A stretch of DNA of 64,000 nucleotides from Theristus sp. LFF4_11 (taxonomy: Eukaryota; Nematoda; Chromadorea; Monhysterida; Xyalidae), in NCBI GenBank assembly GCA_030248135.1, contig JASANC010005615.1, positions 30,047-94,046 on the forward strand. Reading direction: 5' to 3'. The notes below the pieces were generated by a model, which saw only the letters and a program-made list of their open reading frames with translations, had not been told where the DNA came from and did not search any database. Below, one piece after another: positions 12,135 through 24,211 of the stretch. Numbering within the stretch: the first letter of the stretch is position 1; every line of letters begins with the position of its first letter. The position numbers and the translations under genes were made by a program.

Positions 12135-13780
12135 TGTTGATTACATACCTGAAAAAAAAAATACCAAGAAAAATAAGTAACACTGTTTTCAGAATAGGTT
12201 TTTCGTGTCTACAGCGTATGAAAAGTCGTCCGATGAAAATTTTTTCGCGGCTCAGAACACAACTTTGGGTGTTCGTTTCGTGTGCACAGAGCCAAGTTTG
12301 TAACTTATACTATGCTCGCTGGAGGCAGCGAGCAAATTTGAAAAAAGCGCGCTGGGGTATAACGGCTCATATTATGCGTGATGCGCTCTCCGCTCGCTGC
12401 GCTCGCTCGCGCATCCGCATGATAAACACATGGTGATGCAAAGTCAATCGGCGTCTTTTTATTCGAACAATCTTTTCATTAAAAAGGGGTTTTTAAAGTT
12501 TTCGTCAGAGGAAAGTTAGCTGTTCTATCAAACCAATGATATGTGATATATCGGCTCCCCCCAATGACGTGCAAATAACAGTTTCAATGTTTTTCCGTTT
12601 AACCTATTCTGGAGCATTGACATTGACATGAATGCCAGAAAAAAGTAAGCTTTCCGTCTATTCTTAGCTGCAGAAAAACAGTTTTTCTTATTTTTATGGC
12701 GCGCCGAGCGTGTGCGTAACTGCAAGCTTGGCGTTTTATTTTTATCTGGGACAGCATCAATAAAATGTTTTGCTTGTCTGCTGCGCAAATATATCCACCA
12801 CACCACGTTTTTTTTGAAATCGGCATTATTTTTTCTTGTTTCTTGCAAGCTTCGCTCATGTTTGTGATTCTAATAATCCATTGAAAATCTGTTTTTCCAT
12901 AACACAATCATTTTGTCCACAGGGTGCTGATTGGCTGTATTGGATTGTCTGGACTACTTTTGAACTGTTTACCTTTGATTGCTTCGCCAGATTCCGCTGT
13001 GTCAGCCATTATTATTACTCATACTTTTTTCAAAGCCCGCTACAAAAACAGGAAACACTCTGTAAACCACAACTTCTCAACCTTTCTTTGCTATGTATGA
13101 TACATGCCGGATTTTCGAAAATTTGCCAGAACCATGTCGCAAGGTCAATTGACTCAGTTGGAAATCTATTATACAATGACTGATGAGTTTCCCAGAAAAT
13201 TTTTTTAAACGTGTGCCATGCCATATGCCCAAAAAAGTTCTCGAAACTGTTCAGATCTCACAGAACAGCTGTTCCACGTTTATCGGTGGACTCTTGCTTT
13301 CAAAAAAATGCGCCACCAAACCAGTTGTGCGCACGCATCTTCTTGTTTCAGCGCCCATCAAAAACTACCAATTTATAAAAAGGCCAAAAAGTGTCACATC
13401 CGTCCAAAGTGCGCTAAGCACGAACCAGAAATTTTCCAGTTTATCCGCTCTTTCCGGTGTGGCAACTTTTTTGCAGTGCGTACGGAATGGCCGAGTAAAC
13501 ATGGCAGTTTTTTCAGGGTGCAAGGAGCGCGCGAAAATTAAGCGAAAGAAAAAAGTCATTCAGAAACCCAATTGTGTGTCAAATGTGAGGTTTTTTTAAA
13601 ACTAATTGATTCTTCGCGATTGGGAATTATCTTGGCATTCTTGAAATTTATTGGAATATCTTGGCATCTTGGATTTATGCGTCTTATGCACAGTTTCAGC
13701 CGCACTCAAAGGCGTATTCTCCTTAATTCATTCCAAGTGTCGGCGTTCCAGCGGGCGCACCCCTTCAAATACGCCAGAAA
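12135..13780. other. No gene supported
   Basis: Open frames of 60-138 codons exist (longest 13183-13599, plus) but lack motifs, splice logic or domain similarity. A short GC-rich patch with CGCTCGCTGCGCTCGCTCGCG lies near 12390. Confidence 0.4.
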
Positions 13781-16092
13781 ATGCCGAGCTTTCGCGTTAA
13801 CCTGCAGTGGGCCTCGATAAGCGAGGTTATTCCGAATCTGTTCATTTCCGGCGTTACCGCTCTGAAGCCAGCCGAACTGAGAGCGCTGAATGTTCGCCTG
13901 ATCATCAACGCCACGTCCGAAGTGCCGAACATGCGAATGCAGGTACGGTCATAGTTTGGACACCGTGCACTTTGTTGTGTGCACAGTCACCAACCATTCA
14001 TACACCACGTATACATGCGATATTAAAGAAGCGCGCATGGCAGCACCGGTGTGCGTGCCTGTGTGTTTGTTTGTGACTGTGCAACATTACTGTGTTAGAG
14101 GGATTATCTTCAGTAGTCCAGCCAGGATTATGAAAGTCTCTTAACTTTATTCAACGCGCAGGCTGAGCAAAATAATTCCACAAAAAGTTCAATATGCATA
14201 TTTTGTTTTGCTTCATCAGACCAGTGCTCTGAGTTCTCCGACCATCTCTTCTCACTTCTCAGCTATCCGCAACAAACACACTGGCGCAGTTGAAAATTGC
14301 AGTATGCGCATGCCAGGGTGTTTGTTTGTGGCGGTGTGCGAAGGAGCATAAATGAAATCAAAGTCAATGATGTTTTGCCAGTTCCAAATTATTATCTTTT
14401 TGTGAACATCGTGAACTTTCAGGATGTTGAGCGTGTGAAACTTTGGGTGGATGACGTTGAAGACGCTGACATAATGCAGCACTTTGATCTGGTCTTGCCG
14501 CACATTCACACCGCGTTGCAGGTACACAATTGTTGTTGCTGTTGTTTTCCATGGTTTTCGAGGTTTTGAACAAATACTTAGTACGTCAATTACACTGTAT
14601 TGCTGAGAAAATATTGCTACTGAACTTGCTACTGAGTCTGCTACTAGACAAAATTTTGCGCCGTTATACCAGGGGAAGTTTCCACACTGGGTACATATAA
14701 CACGCGTAGTTAATAAAACACTTTCAACTCTGGAAAAATAGTGGTAAAGAAACAACATTTTCGCTGTAAAAACAGCAGGAGCACTCGATGCACCATTACG
14801 GCTTTAGACAACATTTAAACAGAGATTCGCCTAAACTGAAAGTTTTAGCTGCGGCGTAATATTAAAAAAATGAAAAACGATTCGAACAAAATACTGCAAA
14901 AACTTCGTTAATATTAAAAACTAAAAATAAAAATACAAAATAATAAAACAGGATGACTGTCGTGTGTTGGTGCACTGTGTCGCCGGCGTCAGCCGCTCGG
15001 CCACAATCTGCCTCGCCTACTTGACCCGCTACCACTGTAAAACATTACGCGACGCCTATTGGCTGATGTGCACGCAGCGGCCGATGGTGCGACCGAATCT
15101 CGGCTTCTGGCGTCAGCTGATCGCGTACGAACAATTGGCGACCGGGAAGCCGTCGAGTGTCAGACTCGTCTGGACGACAACGCCGCATCCGCAGAACAGT
15201 CAGCAGTGCTCGAATAAAGAGCGGTCATCGACATCATCAACTACATCAACCACCACAGAACATCAGGACAATGATGATGATGATGACATCGAGTCACATC
15301 AACACCATCAGCAGCACGATTGTGCGCTGTTGCCGGACGTTTATCTGCCAGCCGCTCTGCAACGACGAGACTCGGTCAGTTCTCGGCTGAGAAAGTTCGG
15401 TTTTTTTTGTTTTGTTCGTATAAAAACTGCTGTTCGCATAAAAAACGGCATGCTTTTGTGTCTCTTGAGAGCAGTTTGTAAACAAAATTCTTGGGCGTGG
15501 CCCGCAAATATTTTCAAAACAGTTTTTGGTTATCTGAAATTTTGGAACGGTCCCGGATAACAATGACTCATCTGGTGCTTGAAAGAGATAGAAAATCGCT
15601 GTTTTGCGACATGCAGACCACCCGGGTCGGGGTGTGCAGATTGGTTGTATATTTTTGAATATGATGCACTTATTGGTCGCATATCAACAACAATGATGCA
15701 GCCAATCAGTGTAATGAAATAACACATTCAAACTGCGTATTATTCAAAGATTTGAATCGTACATGCCGACTGGCTGGTAGGTGGTAACACCAATCAGCGA
15801 GCTCAGTTTGAAAGCCCCAATATATGAGTTAAAAATTTGTACATGTATTTGCCTTTTCACGGTGCAGATTTTCAAACCCAAACAATCCAGATACAATGCT
15901 GTGCTGTCCAATTTTCAGGGTTCACCCAGTCCGGAAGACCATCAAAAGGAGAACGGCACCACCCTGCCGTACGTTCTCGAGGGTCGTGAGCGGCAGTTAT
16001 CCGGACAGAAGGCGAAATTTGTGCCGATTTTAGCGCCGCTGCCCGAGACGCATGCCGACTCGCAAACGGACATGAATGCTGCTGCGTCATGA
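13781..16092 (+). CDS. Dual-specificity protein phosphatase (atypical DUSP), 4 exons, 302 aa
   Basis: Removes phosphate from Tyr/Ser/Thr of phosphoproteins; cytosolic, as no signal or membrane segment is seen. Exons 13781-13942, 14423-14521, 14952-15374 and 15868-16092 are all in phase 0, total 909 nt. The N-terminus reads EVIPNLFISG, the usual DUSP opening strand. The general acid is Asp64 or Asp65 (WVDDVED). The signature HCVAGVSRS places the nucleophile at Cys96 and the phosphate-binding Arg at 102, followed by RPMVRPNLGFWRQLIAYE, typical of the DUSP14/18/21 subgroup. There is no rhodanese/CH2 domain, hence 'atypical'. Beyond residue ~150 comes a long Ser/Thr/His/Asp-rich tail (TSSTTSTTTE, DNDDDDD), unusual for these small enzymes. 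The last exon could instead start at 15919 (another in-phase AG). All catalytic residues are intact. The start is the first ATG before the conserved strand. Confidence 0.88.
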
Positions 16093-16099
16093 TGAAATT

Positions 16100-17320
16100 C
16101 TGAGCACTTGCGTGCACATGTATGGGCCACTTTGAGAAAAAAAGAAGTTTAAAGAAATGTTTCACAATGATACAATCTTATGGGTAGATTCTATATTTTG
16201 ATCTAAAAGACTCTGCTCTCATTCAATGCTTATTAAGTTTTGTGGTTCAGAATTGATTGTTTTCGTCGGCTAAAATACGGCTAAAGCTGAAACCTTGATG
16301 GCTGAACTTTAAAAAAATTGATAAGATATATTGATGGTTCAGTTAAGCCAGCTATACAGAAGTGATACCTATTTTCTAGTATCTATCAGTCTTTGGTTCT
16401 GTCTGATAAACAAACTATTGAATGCACCCTTTTCTCGATTCCTTTTTTAACTCTGTTTACGATTTCCCTGAAAATGCATATTCCTGTTGTTTTTCCATTG
16501 AAAATAAAGACTTTTTGTTATATGTGTTCAAAATGTTCAAACTTGTAGGTTTTAGTGCAGTAGCTTTCGGTCAACTGACAAGACTTAAGACAAATTTTGC
16601 TTGAAAACATTCGTAGTCAGTCCAGTCATATTGCACTGTGATGAGCAATTCGGTGATTATTTTCGTGTGAAAATTGCAATGCAGCAGTGTCTGTTCAATG
16701 TTCATCTTCTGAATTCATTGATTCTGAATTGTCACGTTTGTAAATTTTGAGTGATCTTGTTTTCGGAGCGAAAGTTTGTTTTTTTGGAACTACTTTATTT
16801 TGGTTTCTTAGTTATCCTGAAGCGGCATTCATGAAGCAGCACTTGGTGACGCATAACTGCATCGTATGATTCAACACAGCTACGCGTCACTAAACACGGC
16901 TTCATGAATTCGCACAGGTTTAAAGTCAGTGCAAATTTGAGTGTGTGCAAAACCGGTGTTCGATTATTTTGAGCACTTTTTTCGGTTTGTGATCGATTTG
17001 GATTCTTGATACAGACATACCGGTACTGTTCTTCGTTGATACTGTAATTTATTTATTTTTTGTTCTCGTTTTATGTGCGGATGTCGATTGTCTTGGCAGT
17101 TGATCTGAGCCCTATTGAGGAAGAAATAAAAGCCTTTTTTTAAATTATAATGTCACGCTGGTTACATTTTTCAAACAAAAAGCAATTGATTCGATCTGAT
17201 TTTTTTCTCAAAACGCAAAGAAAATAAAACCACAAGAACACTTGACCATGTGGCAAATCAGGACCATCAAAAATGAAAAATAACAGTGTTTGAATTGGCT
17301 TGACGTAAAAACGTTTCTGT
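16100..17320. other. No gene seen; DUSP 3' flank and spacer
   Basis: Apart from the palindrome at 16818-16915, only AT-rich sequence is visible. AATAAA-like signals (for example AATAAAAGCC at about 17125) could serve polyadenylation but cannot be tied to a gene. Confidence 0.4.
16818..16915. repeat. Palindromic element with GCATTCATGAAGC termini
   Basis: Left arm AAGCGGCATTCATGAAGCAG, right arm GGCTTCATGAATTCGC, with GTGACGCA/TGCGTCAC-like inner matches. Related hairpins or half hairpins occur at 35222-35291 and about 61500-61530. Confidence 0.55.
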
Positions 17321-17324
17321 AGGG

Positions 17325-17652
17325 CTCGTGTACTATTCCGGCCCGTAGAATTCCGACCCGAAAAATTCCGGCCCGAAGAATTCCGGCCCGGAGAATTTTC
17401 GCTAGCAAGAACAATATTAAACCACACGAAGTGATTTTTGGTAAATAAATTCTTCAAAAAGCAAACAGGACGAACATCACATTGAATATACACTGTAACA
17501 TGTGAACATCGATATTTTTATTTTATTATTTCATTACCAAAATCACTTTTGTGGTTTAATATTGTTCGTACTGGCGAAAATTCTCCGGGCCGGAATTCTT
17601 CGGGCCGGAATTCTTCAGGCCGGAATTAGCGGGCCGGAGTTGTACCCCCCCC
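17325..17652. mobile_element. Foldback element built on a CCGGCCCG minisatellite
   Basis: The left arm (about 17330-17480) has four AATTCCGGCCCGAAG-type units, then GCTAGCAAGAACAATATTAA and CAAAAATCAC-type sequence. The right arm (about 17535-17652) is the inverted counterpart with the same order reversed. A short AT-rich loop separates them. No transposase. The 15-16 bp unit gives misleading repetitive translations such as AGILRAGI. Confidence 0.75.
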
Positions 17653-17659
17653 GTTCTGT

Positions 17660-18240
17660 GGGCTCCGTTTAGTGAGCATTCTCTTCCCGATCGCAAGCGG
17701 TCTTGGCACGATTGTAGTGCATGCAACATGATCGTCATAAAGCGGTTCTTTTTGGCTCTTCAACTATTTGCTCATTAACTTGATCACCATGATATTTGCT
17801 AACCAATGAGGCTTCAAAAATTGTATTTGTCAGACAACAAAGACAGACATACATAAAAAAATGTCAAACACTGGATCAGACAGAAGCCAACAAAACGAAT
17901 CGATGATGAACAATTGAAAACTATCACAGGCTCGGAAGGAAAATGCCACTAAACCAGTTCAGTAAAGCTAGTTAATGTCGAAGCGAATGAGAATTGTTCA
18001 TAAAATAGACAAAAACGTCAACTGACTAAAGACTAAACAATTTTTGCGCAAACGTTTGGCAGGCATGCAACATCACACTGTGCATTCCTATTTACTTTTC
18101 CAATTGCTGTTTAAATGGTGCAACAATCACGGAATTTCTTGTTGAAAGTCCCAGGACCCAGGTTCTCAAACAAAGACCTTAGATAACATACCAGGCGCCC
18201 GCTTTTGACAGCGAAGCGCAAGGACAAAAAACTCCAAGAA
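17660..18240. other. No gene seen between foldback element and NCOA4-like gene
   Basis: AT-rich; probably the 3' flank of the minus-strand gene that ends at 18249. Confidence 0.4.
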
Positions 18241-18248
18241 ATACCAGT

Positions 18249-21200
18249 TCACATGTGCTCCAAAAATCCTGGTTGAGACACAATTGTAAAGTCATCCGAA
18301 CATTCCGAAGCAGTACTCGGTCCAATGCAAACTTTCAATGTTTCTGCGTCTCTCACAGGCACAGGCGAATTCAGCAGCCAACTTTGGCGATCAGAAGACT
18401 TCAGCTGTTCAAACACTTGCGCAATAGAGTCTGTCTGTTCATGCTTCTCCAAATTTGAACTCGGTTGAGCGTTTGATTTGTTCGTTTTGTCTTCGTTGGA
18501 GTCACAATAATGTTTACCACCAGTTAACGCTGCTTTTGATTTTGACAACCACTCGCTAGCTGGAGATTCCGTTAGCTGAAATCAGATGATCTTCTTTTCA
18601 AAACGCGAAACACATAAGTGAAAAATACTCATTGTCGCGTTCAAAAGCAGCACCTGTCGAAAATATTCGTCCAAAGTCAGCGAAACGTTCTGGTGGTTCG
18701 AATCGTCCTAAAAACAATTGCGATGTTTTTTGCAGCAATGGCGACGGCGATCGAACAAATCAAAATGCTAACCTGTGTTTTTTCCAACCAACACTCACCA
18801 CTGAAAAGCTGTGTTTCAAAAAAAGCACACTCCAGTCTTCAGTAAAAACGCAATTGCTCGGTGTATTTTACCTCGCGTGTCGGCGACTGCGCTTCGGACA
18901 ACACGACAGGCTCTGCGGCGACGTCCGTCTGAATCGAGTGCACCCAATAGGCGAGCTGCTCGTGCGAATTGCAACGGCTGCCGTGTTGTGCTGCGTTCAG
19001 CGTCTGCAAACGAAACTTGGAAAACAATCCGCAAAAGTTCGCTTCAGTAACGTGAAAGCGGTCCGGAGACACAATTTCAAAATGAACTGTGTGCTTCGCA
19101 GCTGCGTCACTTGTTTGTCTTCAACTGTGGCACAAACAGTTCGCATATGTTTCTCACGTGTTCTTATAAATCCTTCTGATTCGATCCAACTAAAGAAGGG
19201 ATTTTGTTGAAGAGCCAACATAGGCAGCAATCTCACAACACGGCAATGAACAACAACATAACAACCGTGACTGACTCGAGATAGCATTTGCTGCTGTTTC
19301 AATTCAACCGGAGAACTGCGAACTTCTCGTCTTCACACGTATGTTCAGGCATTCTGGGACACTGTATGACCGATCAACTGCGGCCCACTCATTTGCGACC
19401 CACTCTCAATGTTTTTTGAGTTTTCGAAAAATGAAAAAAGGATCGGATATTCCCGTGAAGCAGACCGGATTTCCCACAATCGCACACTCGTCCACTAACG
19501 TGATATCGATGCACCTGCTGGTCGGCGTCGACGGCGACATCGTTCACACTGTGCTCCAATGTCAGCGCATCACGCAGCAAACGCTCCGCACGCGTCTGTG
19601 ACGACGACGACGGCTTTTTGCTTCGTTTACCGCCGCTGTACACACTCGCTGAGCGCATCAGAGGCTGAGAGAAATAACTTTCCAGTTGTTGGCGTTGTTG
19701 TTGTTGTATGGATTTTAGGCGATGTTTTTAGCCAGGGCTGACGCAGAGAAGTGTACAGAACGCCATTGAGTGAGCGCCCATCGAGTTTTCTCTGTCATTA
19801 AGTGCCTATACACCCCTCGGCAGGGCTCGATCCCCCGAGCGCACAGACTGCAGTCAAACGCACTACCACCAGGCCACGAGCGGTGACCAGTTGTGTAATG
19901 TGTTGGCCGCGTGTTATCACTGGGTTTGCTGCGTGTTGTTGACTGTTTCTGCGTCAGTACGTGTTTTGCGCCAACACACTGCCAGGCGCGCAAGCATCGG
20001 CTGCCCTGGCACAGTGCTGCCAGTGTGTTTGCCAACGATCAGACTGACATCACGTGTGAGACGGAAATGTTCAGGTTCATTCTTTAGCCTCCAAAACGTC
20101 CATCAGAATTTCGCAACAAAGGCGCCAAAAGCCACAAACCGGAACCTCAGCGGAATGAACGGATTTGTGGAAGCAAGCAGTCGCCGACGTGACGTCGTCA
20201 TCATCATACTCCTCCGTGTGCTGCGGCAGGCTGTTGGCGCTGGGTGTGGCCTGACAAAATATTATTTTGGATTTCTTTGCACAGTGCAAACTATTTACGA
20301 GTGTGGATAGGCTGCCACATCTTCGAATGCAAACTTGCTGTGTTTTCTGGCACACATGAACTGAGGTAACAGAGTGATTGGGCCTATTGGGAAAATGTGT
20401 CCAGAGAAGACTAATTCGATTGTCGGCTGATTCAAAACAGCACCGAAATAGCACAGTATATGAACCGAAAACCAAAGGCAACAGAAGTGATCAAGCAAGC
20501 CCAAAAAGGCGACAAGATTTTCCTACACCTACACGGCGGACAACGACGCAGCTCCCACACACAGCGTCCGTCCGCACCCGACCGAGCCCCGCTCGATCGG
20601 CCACATTGCGTCAGTACCGTTCCCATTCTGGGCCATGCATGAACAAGATTTTCCAACAAGAAAACCGCCACCAAACCGGCGTTGACGGTGGCGCGCGTGA
20701 CGAGACACGTCCGAACGACTGCAGCAGACGACGCAGCGAGAGCGAGTCGGCGTCGAATGAGAGGAAGGCCGTCTCGCGGGCGTTCGGCGCGCACGTCGAG
20801 TAGCTGAGAAGCAAATACATTCAGGTGGCGCTAGGGGTGGGTCGGTATAAAAAACGTTTTTTTTCGGTATAAAAAACGGTATAAAAAACGGTTTTTTATA
20901 CCAGCGCCAAAAAATGGCCAAAATAAATTACCGATATTTTACCGCGTAAATTTTGGTTTTTTTCCGGTTTTTTATACCGCCGAAGGACCCAAATTTCAAT
21001 TTTTGAAATCACTCAAAATGCACTGTATTCCGCATATCCATTTCAATTTTCATTTTCGCCACTTCATAACTTGATGTTCTGGAGAACACAATTCACGCTC
21101 TTGGTATAAATAAAGCACCCTGAGACCCGTGCCTCTCCTTCCATGTCCCATCTCGGTCGACCGCCAATGGGCTGGCTCTGGTCGGCGTTCGCTTTATTTT

Positions 21201-23744
21201 CCAGCTTTGTTCTTTGTTTATCTGTTCAAGTTTGGTCTACATGGCAATGTTGTGTTTCGTAGTTTAACAGCTTCACGCTTTTTCCGCTTTAAATCTGCCG
21301 CTTGCGCTTTTTATGCTAGTTCTTTTGTTGACAAAGTGAAGAAACTAATACAGCAAAGATTTGGTTATTTTTCAGAATTCGGTTATTAAATTTTCAACAA
21401 TAAACGAGAAACGCCGCGATATTTATTCAGTCAAATTTCTTGAAATTTTGTGTCTTTGAACTCGGAAATTGCTCAAAGTTTTGTTGGTGATGTCTTCGTG
21501 CTGTTGTACTGGTGATAGTGACCCGAATCTCCATCTGATTTTTTTTGCTCTTTCAATTTTGTTCTTGGTTCACTTCTTTCGTCTGTGCGGGTTCGTGATT
21601 CTTTTTGTCTTTCGGTGATCTTTTGTGTTTAGAAATGCGGTGAAATTGTTGGCAGTTACATATCTCTCGATCGTGTTAGTTCAATTGATTTGCATGTATC
21701 ACATTCCTTGCTGTTGCACATGTCAATCTGTCTTGCGTTAGCTTTTTTGTTTTAAACTCGCATCTGATAATTTTTCTGATGCTGCATTCTCTCTAAGCGC
21801 CACCGATTCAAATAAAATCAAGATTGGAATACGTTCCCATTGAAACACATACAGTTTATGGCTAGAATTGTGGTCTTTTACTCATTATTCAGCGGTTTGC
21901 GTAAAATCAGAGTACCAGAAATTGTCGCAATCACAGGATTCTTCAGATACTGGGTCGGTAAAAAAACCGGGTATAAAGAACCGGACGCGGTATAAAAAAC
22001 CGTTTTATATACATGGATTTGAAAAAAACCGTTTTTTACCACCCCTAGGTGGCGCAAACGAGACGAAAAACACTCACCGATAACTTTGTGACTGTGACAC
22101 AACGCAACCGAGAGAAAACTGAACTTGTGACAGAGGGCAGGACAACATGGCAACGCGGACGTTGACCAACTGTACAGCCGATCGTCCGAGTCCCTGTGGT
22201 GTCCCCCTCCACACCACCAAAGCCTCATTTGCAGGCGAGCAGTGAGTGACAATGAAGACCAATCAGCGTTTCCCATTTGAATCGGAGGTCTCCTGTAGTC
22301 AAGTGCAGTCGGTTCTACTGTTCAGACGTGACGCATCTTCCCCCACAATCATTTCATTCTTTTCATGTGAAGCATGAGTCAAGCCACATGCGATATAATG
22401 GCGATTTGATACACCATTCAACCAAATGCAACGGAATCGATTCACAACAACAAAAATGCAAGAAATCAGTCAAATCAGTTAGACCTAAAACTAAGCAAAC
22501 CGACCGAGTGAGCAGCTCGGACAGTTGTTGTTCGATGCTGGTTTTGTGTGGCGGCACCGGCTGGTGGCTGTTGCTTGGTGGTTGTTCCAATTCGGACATC
22601 GCAACGTACCAGTGATTCAGGCCCTGCTTGCATGCACCTGCACATGACAACAAACCGGAAAATACAACCGAAATAAATAAAAAAAGTTTATTTCCGTGCC
22701 ATCTTAGCATGCCCACCTGTGTGCAGAAAAACACACATGATAATTTAACAACTGATGACGATGAATCTGCCGCAGAAATCGCATGGCTGGCGTCATGAAA
22801 TTGTTTTTTCGAAATGACGACAGGTTCAAACAGACACACTGTACAAACGAGAACACGGCTGTTGAGTTGAACCGTTCGACGCACCGAGCGCCTCGTGCAG
22901 CGACTCCTGTTGCATCGTGAGGATGCCGTCTTTGACGCCGAACATCGTGTCGACCGTGTCGAGCAGTTGCTGTTCACGCGATCGAAGACACGACAGATGA
23001 TAGCCGACGGTGGCGCGGATCTCGTTTCGCACCTGTTGTGTGGGGGGGGGGGGCGGTCAGTTTTATGCAAAAAATTGAGTTTAGGTTGGGGCTAATTGAG
23101 TTTATTTAGCCATTTTAAGGCCCGTTCGTATTGATGTATGCATGTACGGCACGTCACGTTGGGTCTTGTGGTATTGTATATAACCGTTCATGGAGACGTG
23201 CCTTTGACGTACGTCGACGTACGTCAGCCAGCATACGTAAGTATGAACGAGCCTTCACTCCAAGCGCACCACAACACAGCCTAAACGGTGGAAGATTGCG
23301 CGTGCCAGCCATTCACTGATTGAATGGACCACTTTGAATGTGCGGTGAGCGTTGACTGATCGCATCACTGACAATGACAATGAATAACCAGTGTTACGTA
23401 CAGAACCAAAGGAAAATGCCCGAAAACTTGCCACTCTTGCCAGAACATTTTTAGCGTAACAATGTCAAGAAAAAATTCTGTGCAGATGCAGAACTAAGAA
23501 CCGAATTTTGCTGTTTCGGTTTGTTCAGTCAGTTTGATGGGCTCATAAAAAACATGATCTTGAACTTTGATCTTCATAAAAAACAACGCAAATTCTGGCT
23601 TACACTGTCTGCATTTTGTTTCAAGAGCAGTCTGGTGTTGGCCACTTGCGCCATTACATCCTCCAAATGAATCAGCTTTTGACGAAGTTGCTTTTCCACC
23701 ACTGTCGACGGCACGATTTCCTGTTTTTCGCTGGAATTCGACAT
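18249..23744 (-). CDS. NCOA4: NCOA4/ARA70-like protein, 9 exons, 438 aa
   Basis: Exons (minus): 23744-23604, 23032-22885, 22637-22505, 20803-20677, 20250-20146, 19664-19515, 19003-18872, 18707-18654, 18575-18249. All phases agree; total 1317 nt. In vertebrates NCOA4 is the selective autophagy receptor for ferritin and was first found as androgen-receptor coactivator ARA70. Evidence for the family: an N-terminal helical region whose second exon has HLSCLRSREQQLLDTVD, matching the NCOA4 N-terminal coiled coil around its CLRSRE motif, and FLSFDADSLSLRRLLQSFG (about residues 153-171), matching the NCOA4 segment that ends that domain. A later SEWLSKSKAALTGG resembles the SEWL repeats of vertebrate NCOA4. 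The rest is low-complexity and acidic (EEYDDDD). It is shorter than the ~614-aa human protein. An in-frame ATG at 23780 would add 12 residues. Some donors are weak (20677 GTTTGG, 20146 GTTCCG). Whether ferritin binding is conserved cannot be judged. Confidence 0.8.
19713..19885 (-). mobile_element. SINE-A, tRNA-derived, in an NCOA4-like intron
   Basis: Read on the minus strand, the head has an A box (TGGCCTGGTGG) and a B box (GGATCGAGCCC) in tRNA spacing, and the body ends CATCGCCTAAA with a CAA-repeat tail. It is nearly the same as the plus-strand copy at 32422-32590 and a 5'-truncated copy at 43236-43302. It lies in the same sense as the host gene, about 48 nt upstream of the acceptor of exon 6. 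Confidence 0.85.
20832..22047. mobile_element. Non-autonomous hAT-like element with perfect 8-bp TSD
   Basis: The 8-bp sequence GGTGGCGC is directly repeated at 20824-20831 and 22048-22055. The element begins TAGGGGTGGG and ends CCACCCCTA. Subterminal regions are full of GGTATAAAAAACGGTTTTTTATACC motifs, the kind of repeated subterminal sites hAT transposases bind. No transposase frame is visible in the 1.2-kb body. It sits in the intron between exons 3 and 4 of the NCOA4-like gene. Confidence 0.88.
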
Positions 23745-23837
23745 TTTATTCGATGGTTTTCTCTGCTGCGCACCAATCAACAGCTCTCAATCTGCAACTG
23801 CAAGATCGTTTCAATCCAGAGACTTTTCCAGACAAAA

Positions 23838-24205
23838 CGGGGTGGGCGTGGCGTGGCGTGGGCAGGCGGCGCGGGCCCAGTAGCGAAAGCGGGACCTCGG
23901 GTGAGGGGGGGGGGTGTTTGCCTAATTTTAGGGGGGGGGGTCAGGTGCCTTCTCGGTGAGGGGGGGGGTGCACGGGCAGCAAATTTTCCTGAGGGGGGGG
24001 GGGTGCACTGGCAGAAAAATTTCGTGAGGGGGGGGGTGCACGCAGTACCGTGGGCCCAAAAAAAATTTCGAGGGGGGGGGGTATGGTACCGTGGGGGGGG
24101 GGTGCCGACCAAAAAGTGAGGGGGGGTCCAACCGTAACGTGGGACCCCCCCAGGGGGGTCCCATGGGGGGGGGGTGCATTTTTTCAAAATTTTCTGTGGG
24201 GGGGT
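23838..24205. repeat. G-run minisatellite
   Basis: Runs of 7-12 G recur every 30-60 bp, joined by short units such as TGCACGGGCAGCAAATTTTCC and TGCACTGGCAGAAAAATTTCG. The strand is strongly G-rich and could form G-quadruplexes. The proline-rich frames on the opposite strand are artefacts. Related arrays lie at 25402-25620 and 25808-26020. Confidence 0.8.
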
Positions 24206-24211
24206 CCACCC

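Noticed and set aside
22077..22240. Possible extra exon of the NCOA4-like gene ending at a strong GTGAGT donor
   Set aside because: No frame satisfies the phases of both neighbours, and the family alignment is continuous from exon 3 to exon 4 without it.
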